Assembly (NCBI GenBank): GCA_034231615.1
Contig: CM067299.1
Coordinates: 12,019,863-12,083,862 of the forward strand
Origin: Meghimatium bilineatum
Lineage: Eukaryota > Mollusca > Gastropoda > Stylommatophora > Philomycidae
Reading direction: 5' to 3'
Length of the DNA: 64,000 nucleotides
The translations under genes were made by a program, and so were the position numbers. The notes under the pieces were generated by a model. It was not told where the DNA came from. It saw only the letters and a list, made by a program, of their open reading frames with translations, and searched no databases. Below, one piece after another: positions 45,786 through 57,780 of this stretch. Positions within the stretch are counted from its first letter, which is position 1. Each line of letters opens with the position of its first letter.

Positions 45786-46385
45786 TGGCACACACCATCT
45801 TCGACTTAGCACACACCATCTTCGACTTAGCACACACCATCTTCAACTTAGCACACACCATCTTCAACTTAGCACACACCATCTTCGACTTAGCACACAC
45901 CATCTTCGACTTAGCACACACCATCTTCGACTTAGCACACACCATCTTCGACTTAGCACACACCATCTTCAACTTAGCACACACCATCTTCAACTTAGCA
46001 CACACCATCTTCGACTTAGCACACACCATCTTCGACTTAGCACACACCATCTTCAACTTAGCACACACCATCTTCAACTTAGCACACACCATCTTCAACT
46101 TAGCACACACCATCTTCAACTTAGCACACACCATCTTCGACTTAGCACACACCATCTTCGACTTAGCACACACCATCTTCGACTTAGCACACACCATCTT
46201 CGACTTAGCACACACCATCTTCGACTTAGCACACACCATCTTCAACTTAGCACACACCATCTTCAACTTAGCACACACCATCTTCAACTTAGCACACACC
46301 ATCTTCAACTTAGCACACACCATCTTCGACTTAGCACACACCATCTTCGACTTAGCACACACCATCTTCGACTTAGCACACAACA
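45786..46385 (+). repeat. 21-bp minisatellite, about 28 copies
   Basis: CACACCATCTTCGACTTAGC plus A is repeated almost perfectly. One position varies: TCGACTT or TCAACTT. The two types lie in blocks (order after the first copies: 2 G, 2 A, 4 G, 2 A, 2 G, 4 A, 5 G, 4 A, 3 G). Open frames of 227 and 273 codons on opposite strands are pure 7-residue repeats without any domain. Confidence 0.98.
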
Positions 46386-46816
46386 TATACACCTTAACAA
46401 CCACCTGTTCATGATACAACAACACACTCCGTGGTGCCGGCTATGCACTCACACTTAGGAAACTGTTGACTACCACCGTTTTCTGATGTCCAGCAATGGA
46501 TCATGTCAGATAAATGCTTTTCCCTCCAAGACCAGATACATGAAAATCCATATATGGGACACATCAACAGCTCCCAAAAGTATGCGTATATCACACAATG
46601 GTATTGTCATAGGGAATGAAACCCTGGAAAGCTGGCTGAACAATCACCAAGTGGTCTGTGGAAGAAGATAATCGTGTAAATGCTGAATATTTCATATTAG
46701 AAAAACCAGATCATTTTTGAATACACACACATCAAATTATATTAAGAAGAACCAATTCTTCATATTTCTTACCTATATCGCTCTATCACTCTTTCCACAA
46801 CAACAGATCACCCCCA
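46386..46816. other. Non-repetitive spacer
   Basis: The short frames on both strands at 46409-46671 have no recognised motif. Confidence 0.4.
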
Positions 46817-47090
46817 ATCGACAAATCTGACTTAACAGCAGAATACAAATCTGACTTAACAGCAGAATACAAATCTGACTTAACAGCAGAATACAAATCT
46901 GACTTAACAGCAGAATATAAATCTGACTTAACAGCAGAATACAATTCTGACTTAACAGTAGAATACAAATCTGACTTAACAGCAGAATACAAATCTGACT
47001 TAACAGCAGAATACAAATCTGACTTAACAGCAGAATACAAATCTGACTTAACAGCAGAATACAAATCTGACTTAACAGCAGGATACGAAT
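46817..47090 (+). repeat. 24-bp minisatellite, about 11 copies
   Basis: AAATCTGACTTAACAGCAGA plus ATAC, nearly perfect. The minus-strand frame is an 8-residue repeat. Confidence 0.98.
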
Positions 47091-47454
47091 AATAATTCTT
47101 ATTTGACTTGTTATTTCTTCTGACTGAATTCGAAAATACCCACTTTTTCTTGAGCTTGTAAAGAATACTAGTTATTACACAGTGTGAGAATATTACATTT
47201 ATTAAACTGTTAGGTTTTATATATATGCCAATATGTCACTAAACATATACAAATAATGTTTAACATATTTCACAAACACGCTAGAAAGGCGTGAAATATT
47301 TGAACTTCTTACAACTGCCATTATCACAGATGTGTCGGGCCCTAAATATGTTTTCGGTAAGAAGAGGCCTTTACTTTAATAAAAGGCCATTCGTACGTTT
47401 TCGTGCGTACGTTCTTCGTTTTGATGAGGGATTTGATGACCTTATTTGTGCATA
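47091..47454. other. Non-repetitive sequence
   Basis: Nothing was recognised beyond a CGTACGTTTTCGTGCGTACG near-palindrome at 47393-47412. Confidence 0.4.
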
Positions 47455-47612
47455 AAAATAAATTGTGCAGGGGTTTTACCCACCTTTGGCTACAATAAAT
47501 AGTGCAGGGGTTTTACCCACCTTTGGCTACAATAAATAGTGCAGGGGTATTACACGCCTTTGGCTAAATAAATTGTGCAGGGGTTTTACCCACCTTTGGC
47601 TACGTTCCTAGT
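47455..47612 (+). repeat. 37-bp minisatellite, 4 copies
   Basis: The units contain GTGCAGGGGTTTTACCCACC and TTTGGCTAC, starting at 47465, 47502, 47539 and 47575. Confidence 0.95.
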
Positions 47613-48119
47613 ATTAAATGTCATGTTTTAAGTTGCAAAGAGTAGAGGGAGAGTCGAGTCGAAGTTTAACGACTCCTTATATACGTGGTTGATGATTCTT
47701 ACCTCATTGTCAGCATTTCATTTACAATACCATGTGTGCATGTGGTGAATATATGTAATTACATGTATACTGTATATAATTGGAATCTATATATATATAT
47801 AGCGATATATACATGCAGGCAAACATGTAGACAGAATGTGCTGTGGTAGCAGCAAACGAAAAGCATATATGATTATCATATTACATGACATATGTTTGAG
47901 AATATCGTATTCAGTATGAATTAGCGAGCCTGCCCATCTTAATTTACTCGCACGGAGCACCTGCTAATTTACCGGAGAACAGTAGCATATGAAGTTGTGC
48001 TAATGAACTGGTAAATAATACGGGAAAAAAAGATTGTGGAAATATTAAAGTGAATACAAGTATGAAGGTAATGAGCGTGTTATTAGTGCCACGTGTACAT
48101 GGTTCTGTTTTTCCTGTTG
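47613..48119. other. Non-repetitive sequence
   Basis: No gene was recognised. Confidence 0.4.
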
Positions 48120-48400
48120 GCAGTTGGACGGCTTAGAAGGAGGGTTGACAAGACCCGAAAGGAGAGCACATAATAGCAACGGTATTTTATATCCCATGTA
48201 TGTCTTAAAAGAGGACTAGGAATTTATGTGGTGGGATAGGATGTTCTATCCCAAATATAATCAGAAAGTGTCATGCCAAGGTGTAACTATCACATTAATG
48301 ATACCAACTATGGCACACCGCATTGCTATCTGAACTACATCCAGTTAATCCGCAGGAGATTAAGAACGAACGTAAATGAAGAATAAAGAAAAGTCAACTT
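48120..48400 (+). mobile_element. SINE-like element, family A, diverged
   Basis: Head GACCCGAAAGGAGAGCAC, ATAGCAACGG, TGTATGTCTTAAAAGAGGAC, GGATAGGATGTTCTATCCC and tail AATCCGCAGGAGATTAAGAA..GAACGTAAATGAAGAATAAAG. Confidence 0.75.
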
Positions 48401-48479
48401 ACTAATGTAAATTTTGCCCAGGAGATCGATATGGCCAAAAAATAAATTACATATTTGATCTGTGCATCCTGAATTGGAC

Positions 48480-48660
48480 TTTTCTTCGTCTTCGGCGTTC
48501 ATTCTCAAACTCTCACTGGATCTCTCTTGTAACAGGTACATGGTGCTACTAGATTTTCAGTAGGATGTAATCCAGAGCATGTAAATTCGTTGTGTCGCCG
48601 TTCTATTTGCGCCAATGACCCGACACATCCGTATTTGGCGGAGAATTGGATATAATTGCC
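48480..48660 (-). mobile_element. SINE-like element, family B
   Basis: TTCTTCGTCTTCGGCGTTCA at the tail side, CTCTCACTGGATCTCTC, GTAGGATGTAATCCAGAGCA and GACCCGACACATCCGTATTT. Confidence 0.85.
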
Positions 48661-49738
48661 ATTAAATAAAGATATAATATAAAGCTGTCAAGAAACAGCT
48701 ATGTCTTCTCTCAGAAAATAAACATACACAGCCTTCACTCCTTTTAACTAAAGAAACGGATACGGTCAATAATGTCATTATTGACCACTGTTGCAAAATA
48801 AACTCCCGAAAATGGACACAGACAAAACAGTTTCTTTCTCCAACCGCCTGACTACAGTTCCCGTCCCTCATCTATCATGATCTGGTGTACAATAAGGCAG
48901 ATTGCAATGTTTGTTCTTCACGTCTGGCTTCGACAGGAGCGCGTTCAATTGTCCCTTCACCAGACTGCTCTCACGCACAATTGCCTGGTGAGTATTACAC
49001 GTACTGTGCAACATGTATGTATGTACAGCGTGATCTTAGATTGTTTGGGGTTGAGTGAAGTCCATGTGATATTTGTATTATATATTGAGTTATATTCATT
49101 GAGATTGGTTTTTTTTGGTATAGATTGGTATGTGTTTTGAGGTTTGTGTTGTAGGTGGTGTAGTGATAAGAAAATTAAAAAAAACTGCAATACAAAATGA
49201 TGACTTACTCAATATGAAATGTGGTTGCTACGTCATAGCTCTTTGGTTGTATGTGTGTTTGAGTAATGTTCATTCTATCAACACAGTTTCGTGTTTTAGG
49301 TTGAGTAACGTTTATTTGGATTCGTGCTTTATTGGGTCTGTTTTTAATCAATATTAATGTTTTATTTGTGTATTGTTCATTAAGATTTGTGTGCTTTGTT
49401 GAATATTGTTAATTAAGACTCGTGTTTTATATTTTGTGCAATTTTGTAATATTCATATTGTATGTTAGGAAATTTTTGTGTGTGATTGCAGTCCCAGTTT
49501 AGAAATGTATTGTTATAAGTTTAGTTTAATTACAAAAATGCACATTGTTCTGATGAATAGTACTATTGTTTTTATTTGTCGAATAAAACCTTTTCAGATT
49601 CGAGCTAGAAGAAGTTACCGACATTCTCAGACGGAACAATATTACTGAATATAAAGCGACCATACGTGCCATAGCCCGACATGCGATGCTCATCCAATCA
49701 TGAGACGACTTACACAGCACAAGAACAGAAAAGACAAT
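48661..49738. other. Long stretch without a recognised gene
   Basis: A loosely repeated TTGAGTAATGTT..TTAATTAAGA T-rich segment at 49060-49460 suggests an old degenerate repeat. No coding similarity was seen. Confidence 0.4.
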
Positions 49739-49746
49739 CTCTCGAT

Positions 49747-49943
49747 CAGTGTTTCCCAACCTTTTTTGTACCATACCCCACGTTTTTCTAAAATTCTGAT
49801 GCCCCCCTTTATAACATATACATATTTAAAAATATAATTATTCCTTAAATGAAGCATAATTAGTACTTGTTTGAATTGCCCCCCCCCCTGAGCAATCAAA
49901 TTCCCCCCCCTGTGGGACGTGCCCCCCACGTTGGACAACACTG
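49747..49943 (+). mobile_element. hAT-type MITE with 8-bp target duplication
   Basis: The 197-bp element starts CAGTGTTTCCCAAC and ends GTTGGACAACACTG, inverted ends matching at 12 of 14 positions. It is flanked by CTCTCGAT (49739-49746) and CTCTAGAT (49944-49951), 7 of 8 identical. An 8-bp duplication and CAGTG-type ends are hallmarks of hAT transposons. The interior has C-runs and no coding sequence. Confidence 0.9.
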
Positions 49944-50164
49944 CTCTAGATAGTGATTAATGTGCGTGTAAAAGAACAATTCTTGTGAGAGTTGCTTTCT
50001 AGGCTACGTGACGTTCATATGCGATCAGTATTTTCCTTGCAATAATGTCTATGAGATTTGAGGTTAAGGTTGCCTACTCTATTTAATATTCATGTTTCAA
50101 TTGTGTGTTCGTGTTTTGATTTACATAAGTATGTCTTTACCTATTGTCACCAATTTCATTTCCC

Positions 50165-50462
50165 GCATGACATGTCCATTCTCGCTCGTGTTTTACACGA
50201 GAAGAGAGCAAATACTAGCATCACATTTTACCTACCATGCAAGTCGTAAAGACGACTAAAGAGGTTGTTAGGTGAATGGAGTTGGCTGCCCTATCTAACA
50301 GAGGGTCAAAGTTACCTAAAGTCAAGCTGAAGACGGATGTGTCAGGACAAAAGGCGCACATATCACAATAGTGTTGTAACTCTTGACATATCCCGTTCTT
50401 TTCTCTGGACTACATCCTGCTAATCTGCAAAGTTTGAGAACGAACACAGAAGAAGAAGAATA
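50165..50462 (+). mobile_element. SINE-like element, family A
   Basis: CATGCAAGTCGTAAAGACGA, GGAGTTGGCTGCCC, GCTGAAGACGGATGTGTCAG, GGACTACATCCTGCTAATCT and a clear AGAAGAAGAAGAA tail. It is among the best-preserved copies. Confidence 0.88.
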
Positions 50463-50774
50463 CACATTCTAAACTTTATGCATCTTACCTTTCGGAAAAT
50501 AAACAACCTTGCTATGCTTGTCAATTCCTCCGCTGAGATGGCATTTCATTCCTGGGAATTAATGACACAACGAACATACTGGTCTATTAAACCTGGTTGC
50601 TTGTCACGACATGTGTCATCAATCCATGTAGCTGTCAACATGGCTGATATTCTCATCGGCATGCAGCGGCATCTTCATTATTTATGTTAATTTAAATGAA
50701 TACGTGCTTGTTGTAGAGAATCACGCACTCATAAGCCATTAAACCCTTCAAGTAAAGCTTGGAACAGAGTAATC
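50463..50774. other. Non-repetitive sequence
   Basis: Nothing was recognised. Confidence 0.4.
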
Positions 50775-51025
50775 AAGGTATGTTAATCACTAGACACACA
50801 CATAATGACACACAGTAATCGACATTTCGACCAAGATGTCTTTATCAAGACTATATACACAACACAACACGACAACACACATAATAACACACAGTAATTG
50901 ACTTTTCGACCACAATGTCTTTATCGGGACTACATACACAACACCACAAAACACATAATAACACGGTAACCGACGTTTCTACCAAGATGTCTTTATCAAG
51001 ACTACATACACAGCACAACATGACG
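50775..51025 (+). repeat. Three tandem units of a dispersed repeat
   Basis: Units of 75-105 bp share ACACACAGTAATCGACATTT, CGACCAAGATGTCTTTATCA and AGACTA-ACACACAAC. The CGACGTTTCGACC..CTTTATCAAGAC pairing recurs at 42965-43130. Confidence 0.85.
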
Positions 51026-51174
51026 AGCAAGAAAGACAATATTGACATCCATATGACAGAGTTAAATGTAGAGATGAAACCGTTCGGGTTGTCAGAGGTA
51101 CTACATCTGATGCCTCAACACACAGATCCCTCTATCGATTTCTATCATCAGCTGTATGCATGAATGAGAACAAA

Positions 51175-51425
51175 GTTGGATGTTATCCAGAGAATGGAAT
51201 GCGTTGTGTCATTCCTTTATAGCTCATCTGCGATATCTGTGCCTTTCATCTCAACACGCACGGCATCAACATGGCTGCTGGGTCACTTTGACTTTATATG
51301 GGATGGGATAGACAATTGATCGCATAATCTCTTTAGTAGTAACCTACACCATGGTTGGTAGGTAAAAGTGGTCTTTTTCTTTGCTCCCTTCTCAGTCGAT
51401 GGAACGCATGGGCGGTACAGTAAAT
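51175..51425 (-). mobile_element. SINE-like element, family A, tail-truncated
   Basis: GATGTTATCCAGAGAATGGA, GTTGTGTCATTCC, TTTCATCTCAACACGC, GGCTGCTGGGTCACTTTGAC and TATGGGATGGGATAGAC. Confidence 0.75.
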
Positions 51426-51469
51426 CGTGATCTGCTTGGCGACAAAATAGGCTTATTCGTGCCCTAGCT

Positions 51470-51700
51470 CAGAGGTTCTCAACATTTTGTGATTGTATCT
51501 TCCTTTATGGGCAATTTTTCCCATGTTCTCCCTATCCTCCCACCCCCAAACGGTCCTAAAATAGGTCATTTTATTTCTTGAATTTCTGTAGTACCCATGA
51601 ATCATTGTGAAGTGTAATGATGCGTATATAACTATTTATACTTTACTATATATAATTGTATATAAATATATATGACTATCATAGATGCACTTGGCCCCGT
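51470..51700 (+). mobile_element. Possible hAT-type MITE, left end only
   Basis: CAGAGGTTCTCAAC at 51470-51483 is a common hAT-type terminus, followed by a C-rich stretch as in the other two copies. No matching right end or target duplication is clear. Confidence 0.35.
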
Positions 51701-51854
51701 TGAGATCGGCGGTAGTGCAGTTCGCTCGAAGAACTCCCAAAATATACATATCAAATACCATTTTTAAATAGATTTTCCTAGCATAGCAAGGGAGGCGATG
51801 AAGTCTCTATCAGAAGTCAAATATATATTTCGAACATCTTGATTCATCTCTGTT

Positions 51855-52045
51855 TATTAGTAGTACATCGCCGAAGACGAATGCTTCTGGTCATTAACGA
51901 TAATATAACGGCGTTACATTTTCATTCTCTGGACTATATCATGCTGGAGAACTAGTAGCACACATGCTCTAATACAAGAGAGATCCAGCGGGAGTGTGAG
52001 AATGGGATTGTGAGAATGAACGATAAAGAAGACGAAGATTAGTTG
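51855..52045 (+). mobile_element. SINE-like element, family B
   Basis: CGCCGAAGACGAATGCTTCT, TCTGGACTATATCATGCTGG, AAGAGAGATCCAGCGGGAGT and a tail with AATGAACGATAAAGAAGACG. A short GTGTGAGAATGGGATTGTGA duplication precedes the tail. Confidence 0.8.
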
Positions 52046-52467
52046 TACATCGGAATTTGAAGAATAAATCAATTGATATACTAATGGAATATGTCGAATA
52101 CTTTGTCGTGAACGTTTGATGTGAACTGTCTGAACTAATATACGGTAAATCTGCGTAAAACGTAACAACAATAGTACTTACGTAGAACACATGTTTTTGA
52201 AAGTTACTTCAAAAAACGGTGATATGTCCTTTAAATAAAGCTCTGTTGACAATCGTGAAACTTCATAAACACCGGGTGTTACGGGGACACGTGATGTCTT
52301 TCCTCGATGACAATATGATGTTTTTCAAGGTACGGTGTAGGGTAGAATAAGGCGAGGTGAACATGGGACGACATTGCTGGGTAACAACAAATATCGGAAA
52401 TAGTGTGAATTTCCAAACTCATCACGATGGTAGAGGATAGAGATGTGTGGAAATCTATCTGCATTAA
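52046..52467. other. Non-repetitive sequence
   Basis: No gene was recognised. Confidence 0.4.
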
Positions 52468-52590
52468 ATGTCTCAATGTGACACCCATACGAGCTTGACC
52501 GATTGTGTCTCAATGTGACACCTCTACGATCTTGACCGGTTGTGTCTCAATGTGACACCCCTACCATCCTGACCGGTTGTGTCTCAATGA
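52468..52590 (+). repeat. 37-bp minisatellite, about 3.4 copies
   Basis: GTGTCTCAATGTGACACCCC and GATCTTGACCGGTT recur. Confidence 0.93.
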
Positions 52591-52685
52591 TTTGTATTAA
52601 TATTATTATTATAATTATTATTATTTATATTGTTGTTATTGTTATTATATTTATTATTATTATTATTATTATTATTACATATTAA
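52591..52685 (+). repeat. (ATT)n trinucleotide repeat
   Basis: Degenerate at the left, pure ATTATT at the right end. Confidence 0.95.
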
Positions 52686-52699
52686 AACTATAATGTGTA

Positions 52700-52805
52700 C
52701 AAATTGACCGAGAGGTTAGAGCGTTGGTGTCACATCTGTGAGGTTCACGGTTCAACTCCCTGTAACGACTGCGTTTGTTTCTGTCAGAGGGTAAATTAAA
52801 TTACT
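52700..52805 (+). mobile_element. tRNA-like SINE, second type
   Basis: GACCGAGAGGTTAGAGCG fits a polymerase III A box and ACGGTTCAACTCCC a B box, about 40 bp apart. The rest cannot fold as a normal tRNA, and a short body follows (CAGAGGGTAAATTAAA..GTGCATGACGTGG). The sequence differs from the 25545 type. Confidence 0.65.
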
Positions 52806-53269
52806 CACTCTGTGCATGACGTGGAGATAGCAACATTATTCGGCTTTATCACACGCTACGAACCCCCCCCCCCCCCACCCTTCTGCTTGCAAAACCATAC
52901 CGGAAATATGTAGTATTTGCCAGTTTTTTACATTATATTAATATCCTTACTTTTCTATATATTGTTGCGCAATCTACGAAATGCACCAGCCGCTTTAGAT
53001 ATCCAGCCGTCGATATCAGTGTCACCGGATCTGAGAAGTATGCTGATAGAACATTGCCAGATTTGCAACATAAATATGATTACTTGAATACTATCATATA
53101 ATTAACATATATACTTAGATCATGTGGGTGGTTACCTTACGAATACCATACTTAACAAATCTATCTATCTGTGTGATGTGTCATATGCATAACGTTGTCA
53201 TAAATGCCATTATGTAAGGCTATCGGTTCTTTGCAAGTTGCCCAGGTTCTTTTAATGTCATGTTCATAT
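52806..53269. other. Non-repetitive sequence with a C-run
   Basis: (C)12 lies at 52865-52876. No gene was seen. Confidence 0.4.
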
Positions 53270-53600
53270 GGTCTTCGATGTCATGTGTCTATCGTATTTG
53301 TCGTCTGCCTACTTATCTCTTTCCTAGAACTTTTCTCTCCGTGATTAATCTTTGAAAACCATTGTGTCTCTTTATGTCCGAAATATGTTAGTTTTCGTTT
53401 TTTCTTTGTTATTTTTCAGAAGCTCTTCTTATTTTATGTTCACATCTTTGCGGACATCTGCTCTAATTTTTCTGTCCATGATATTCCTTAGCTCTTTCTA
53501 TAACATTTCATTTCGAATACCGATATTTGCTTTTCCATTGCATATGTTGTAGTACAAGTCTCACAAACATATGATGTCACTGTAAAGATATAGATTCTTA
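53270..53600 (-). pseudogene. C-terminal LINE fragment
   Basis: On the minus strand the residues NIMDRKIRADVRKD and a region with KRHNGFQRLI and ERKVLGKR, then VGRRQIRY, match the post-RT end (HI-RHNG-QRLI-EGKV-G-R). It is broken by frame changes. Confidence 0.6.
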
Positions 53601-53644
53601 ATAGTTGTAACTGTTTTTTTTTCTTTTAACATATATTCTTAGAC

Positions 53645-53800
53645 ATTGTTACCTGGAAAATACCACATTTAACAAATGCAAAGAGGAACTAAAGTTACCT
53701 AGAACATACTAATGTCACAAATACAACGAGAAACTAAATTTACCTGGAACATACTAAATATCACAAATACAAAGAGGAACTGAAGTTACCTGAAGCATAC
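53645..53800 (+). repeat. Minisatellite, unit about 50 bp, 3 copies
   Basis: TTACCTGGAACATACTAA and CACAAATACAAAGAGGAACT recur. Confidence 0.9.
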
Positions 53801-54514
53801 ACTATTTATGTTATGCAAAAAAAGAATTAAATCTGCCTGTATAATGTTATACTTAACACAGACAACTAGAAAAAAGAAAAGTACAAAGTGAAGAAGAAGT
53901 AATACTATTATATATATATATATATCCTGATTACATTGTAACATAACCACACGTCTTAGGAGTTTGCTGATAGTGGGAGATATTACATACCAAGAGATCA
54001 AGGTAACACAAATTATATGATTGTTTTGATGCAGTCTAATCTCCCTGCTTTTTTCCTACACCACCATCCTTTCCATTTTACATAATATGACTTCATTTCA
54101 GGTGTGGCGTCTTCATGTATTGCTTTGGGCAATTCCTCCTAGCATAGTGTCTGTCTGGCTATCAGAACAGACTGAGAGTGTAAGAAAAGAGAGGAACAAA
54201 CACACCATATTTCGTGATGCATTTCACAAAGAACATACGCTCGTGATATGAATTGGTCGTAAGCGAAACTAGAAGACACATGGTTTCAAGTTAACTATCT
54301 CAATCGTGTGGCACATCGGGCGGTCTGTCTCGGCATATTGTGATCATTATACTTACTGATGCGGTCCCGCTGCTCGCTAGTTAAGCATATGTACGTATCC
54401 GCCCTGCCGTGTTACTATTTCTGTATCTATTACGTTTCATTTTGACTTCTAGCATTTTCATGTTACCGCATTATCCATTTCATTGACATATTCATACATT
54501 TGATCTTTTAGATA
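53801..54514. other. Non-repetitive sequence
   Basis: A short (TA)n lies at 53910-53926. No gene was recognised. Confidence 0.4.
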
Positions 54515-55045
54515 ATTTAACATGCTCGCCTGATGTCCCTTTATGTATGGCTTTCCACTTTCAACTAATCTTATGTATAACTTCCTAATTTCCACTAATG
54601 TCCTGTTATGTATAGCTTCCTAATTTCCACTAATGTCCTGTTATGTATAGCTTCCTAATTTCCACTAATGTCCTGTTATGTATAGCTTCCTAATTTCCAC
54701 TAATGTCCTGTTATATATAGCTTCCTTATTTCCACCAATGTCATGTTATGTATAGCTTCCTCCTTTCTACTAATGTCCTGTTATGTATAGCTTCCTAATT
54801 TCTACTAATGTCCTGTTATGTATAGCTTCCTAATTTCCACTAATGCCCTGTTATGTATAGCTTCCTAATTTCCACTAATATCCTGTTATGTACGGCTCCC
54901 AATTTTCACTAATGCCCTGTTATGTATAGCTTCCTAATTTCCACTAATATCCTGTTATGTACGGCTCCCAATTTCCACTAATGTCCCGTTATGTGTGACT
55001 CCCTACTATCCACTAATGCCCAATTATGTATTGCATTCTATTTTC
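54515..55045 (+). repeat. 35-bp minisatellite, about 15 copies
   Basis: TGTCCTGTTATGTATAGCTT and CCTAATTTCCACTAA repeat; the ends are more diverged than the centre. A two-unit block (TAATGCCC type followed by TAATATCC and TACGGCTCCC) is itself duplicated near 54840-54975. Confidence 0.97.
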
Positions 55046-55239
55046 TACTAATGTCGTGATTTCTTCTACTAACTCCTTTCGTGGCTGTCAATAATGTCTC
55101 CATCTTTGTCAACAATGTCTAATAACTCATCTCTATCCTTGTCAACAAAATCTAATGATCCTGGAGGAAAATGGGTGGGGGGTTAAAATAGACACACATT
55201 CTCCACCCCCTTAGAGTCTGCCACAGAATGACTAAGTTG
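55046..55239. other. Short spacer
   Basis: Partial duplication of TCTTTGTCAACAATGTCTAA. Nothing else was seen. Confidence 0.35.
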
Positions 55240-55815
55240 CAATGTTCGCAGCTTGCATCTCATGGTCATGGTGATCGCAGCTTGCATCTCATGGACATGG
55301 TGATCGCAGCTTGCATCTCATGGACATGGTGTTCGCAGCTTGCATCTCATGGACATGGTGATCGCAGCTTGCATCGACCCACGTGGTGATCGCAGCTTGC
55401 ATCTCATGGACATGGTGTTCGCAGCTTGCATCTCATGGCCATGGTGTTCGCAGCTTGCATCTCATGGCCATGGTGTTCGCAGCTTTCATCTCATGGCCAT
55501 GGTGTTCACAGCTTACATCTCATGGCCATGGTGTTGTTCACAGCTTACATCTCATGGTCATGGTGTTGTTCACAGCTTGCATCTCATGGCCATGGTGTTC
55601 GCAGCTTGCATCTCATGGCCATGGTGTTCGCAGCTTTCATCTCATGGCCATGGTGTTCGCAGCTTACATCTCATGGCCATGGTGTTGTTCACAGCTTGCA
55701 ACTCATGGCCATGGTGTTGTTCACAGCTTGCATCTCATGGCCATGGTGTTGTTCACAGCTTACATCTCATGGCCATGGTGTTGTTCACAGCTTACATCTC
55801 ATGGCCATGGTGTTC
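55240..55815 (+). repeat. Minisatellite of 29- and 32-bp units, about 19 copies
   Basis: GCATCTCATGGCCATGGTGT and TCGCAGCTT; some units have three extra bases (GTTGTTCACAGC). An NcoI-type CCATGG lies in most copies. Three long overlapping plus frames across it are repeat translations. Confidence 0.97.
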
Positions 55816-56760
<945 letters not shown>

Positions 56761-57170
56761 GTTTTCATGGTGACAAGATATGAATGCGAGAGTTGAACTT
56801 TGAACAAGACAAAAGGATAAATTCATTTGAAACGGTTTGCTATAGACATATGCTACGAATATCACGAAGACAGAAAAAGAAAAACATAGAAATGTTGAAA
56901 TTACTGAAAGTAAATGAAAGGTGCCTTCTATAAAAAATCATTGGAAAGAAAAGAAGCTACAGTCTTACCGACACTTAAAGAAACATGCTGCCTTATAAAC
57001 GGGGCTGATTCTATAGTGCAGAGAGTCAGGCGAAATAAGAAGAGGAAGACCAGGGAAAAGCTGGGCAAGCAACATCGAAGAATATATCAACATGTCTCTG
57101 ACCAATGAAGTTCTGCTTGCCTGGGAGTATCCACGACGATGGCAACGTTCTGGAAATAATATGTCACTTG
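56761..57170 (+). pseudogene. C-terminal LINE fragment
   Basis: YECES (about 56780), KRINSFETVCYRHMLRISRR, MLKLLKVNERCLL and RRGRPGKSWASNIEEYINMS (about 57035-57090) are in the order seen after the RT domain of many LINEs (YGCE-W, F-M-CYRR-LRIS, RGRP). Stops and at least three frame changes break it. Confidence 0.82.
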
Positions 57171-57174
57171 ATAC

Positions 57175-57255
57175 CATCATCATCACGAGGTACCATGGTG
57201 GCGGGCGTAGACAGTCATGGCTCTCCACAGCTCTATGACCACAGTATTATGTATC
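57175..57255 (-). pseudogene. Last residues of a LINE, opposite strand
   Basis: The minus strand gives HNTVVIELWRAMTVYARHHG, matching HNTVDRELWRAMTAYARRHG at the end of the fragment at 24340. It abuts the plus-strand fragment tail to tail. Confidence 0.7.
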
Positions 57256-57426
57256 ATAATATCTCTATATATATATATATATTCATTTAAAGTTACGAAC
57301 ATTGATACAGCAAATCGCTGCAAGCGGTCATGTGATTGGTTGTCAGTATAAAAACGACGAATCCTGCCCTTTCTATATACACACGTAGACCACGCACGCC
57401 TTCAGAACAATGTGTATGTTCTAAAC

Positions 57427-57780
57427 ATTTACATACTTCTGACATGTATATACTGCTGACATGTACATACTGCTGACATGTACATACTTCTGACATGTAC
57501 ATACCGCTGACATGTACATACCACTGATGTGTACATACCACTGATGTGTACATACCACTGATGTGTACATACCACTGATGTGTACATACCACTGATGTGT
57601 ACATACCACTGATGTGTACATACCACTGATGTGTACATACCACTGATGTGTACATACCACTGATGTGTACATACCACTGATGTGTACATACCACTGATGT
57701 GTACATACCACTGATGTGTACATACCACTGATGTGTACATACCACTGATGTGTACATACCACTGATGTGTACATACCACT
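57427..57780 (+). repeat. 17-bp minisatellite, about 21 copies
   Basis: TGATGTGTACATACCAC is repeated perfectly about 15 times; older TGACATGTACATACTGC copies lie at the left edge. Since 17 is not a multiple of three, all three minus frames are open and read as the same 17-residue repeat. Confidence 0.98.

Noticed and set aside
45593-46425. Open frames of 273 and 227 codons on opposite strands
   Set aside because: A 21-bp repeat read in frame. Every residue comes from the array, and the two strands are equally open.
57293-57779. Three minus frames with the same repeated peptide
   Set aside because: 17-bp repeat read in all frames; no protein.
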